From positions 1,922,001 through 1,986,000 of the forward strand of contig AP017968.1 in the NCBI GenBank assembly GCA_002356455.1: DNA of 64,000 nucleotides, written 5' to 3'. Both the position numbers and the translations under genes were made by a program. This document shows positions 63,968 through 64,000 of the stretch, one piece after another (positions within the stretch are counted from its first letter, which is position 1; each line of letters starts with the position of its first letter). This DNA is from Fusobacterium varium. GTDB taxonomy: Bacteria > Fusobacteriota > Fusobacteriia > Fusobacteriales > Fusobacteriaceae. The notes under the pieces are model-generated. The model was not told where the DNA came from. It ran no database searches and saw nothing but the letters and a program-made list of their open reading frames with translations.

Positions 63968-64000
63968 GAAAAAATTTTATTTTTAATCAAATTTATTTCC

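Overview
The window is very AT-rich, Gram-negative DNA from an anaerobe. It carries outer-membrane proteins of the MipA/OmpV, OmpA-like-barrel and type V autotransporter kinds, a class III (anaerobic) ribonucleotide reductase, EutH, 4Fe-4S and radical SAM proteins, and A/T-biased codons throughout. This fits the genus Fusobacterium, perhaps the F. varium/F. ulcerans/F. mortiferum group. That placement is inferred from gene content and style; no rRNA or core marker in the window proves it.

Layout. (1) 1-3240: end of an upstream gene, an RlpA-like lipoprotein, an outer-membrane barrel protein and an orphan eutH. (2) 3245-29257: a 26-kb, almost gap-free minus-strand cluster of 21 genes plus two gene relics. 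It looks like a non-canonical contractile injection system. It has a candidate sheath, Hcp-like tube, VgrG-like spike, a 1308-residue protein ending in a PAAR-like (DUF4280) tip, baseplate-like proteins, and a large signalling/chaperone module (DnaJ, two FHA proteins, two PP2C-like membrane TPR proteins, a Ser/Thr kinase, an Hsp70-like ATPase). No ClpV, TssM, TssL or TssJ is visible. A strong sigma-70-type promoter lies at its 5' end and a terminator at its 3' end. (3) 29614-31384: an IS1182-like element, followed by nrdG-nrdD with a candidate NrdR-controlled promoter, a radical SAM gene and small genes. (4) 36863-42058: a sigma-54 activator divergent from a four-gene operon (ketopantoate-reductase-like, GntP permease, BKACE, MaoC-like) with a near-consensus -24/-12 promoter. 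(5) 42.3-48.1 kb: housekeeping and transport genes (DUF188, MATE, ferredoxin, AzlCD, HAD). (6) 48.3-55.4 kb: tRNA-Pro and tRNA-Gln, a TraT homologue, a TDT transporter, an M29 aminopeptidase, a glycosyltransferase-deacetylase fusion, MipA and a corrinoid protein. (7) 55.6-61.1 kb: a large autotransporter with an unusual palindrome-rich upstream region, gene remnants, a second IS copy with an internal in-frame deletion, a small lipoprotein and tRNA-Arg. (8) 61.2-64 kb: PHP protein, NeuD-like acyltransferase, and an exported flavodoxin behind a MerR-type promoter.

How the injection-system cluster may work (inference): the sheath contracts around the Hcp-like tube and drives the VgrG-like spike with the PAAR-tipped protein as cargo. 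The paralogous lipoproteins next to the cargo gene would protect the cell envelope. The kinase, FHA proteins and PP2C-like proteins recall the threonine-phosphorylation control of type VI secretion. The Hsp70-like/DnaJ pair may do the assembly or recycling work that ClpV does elsewhere.
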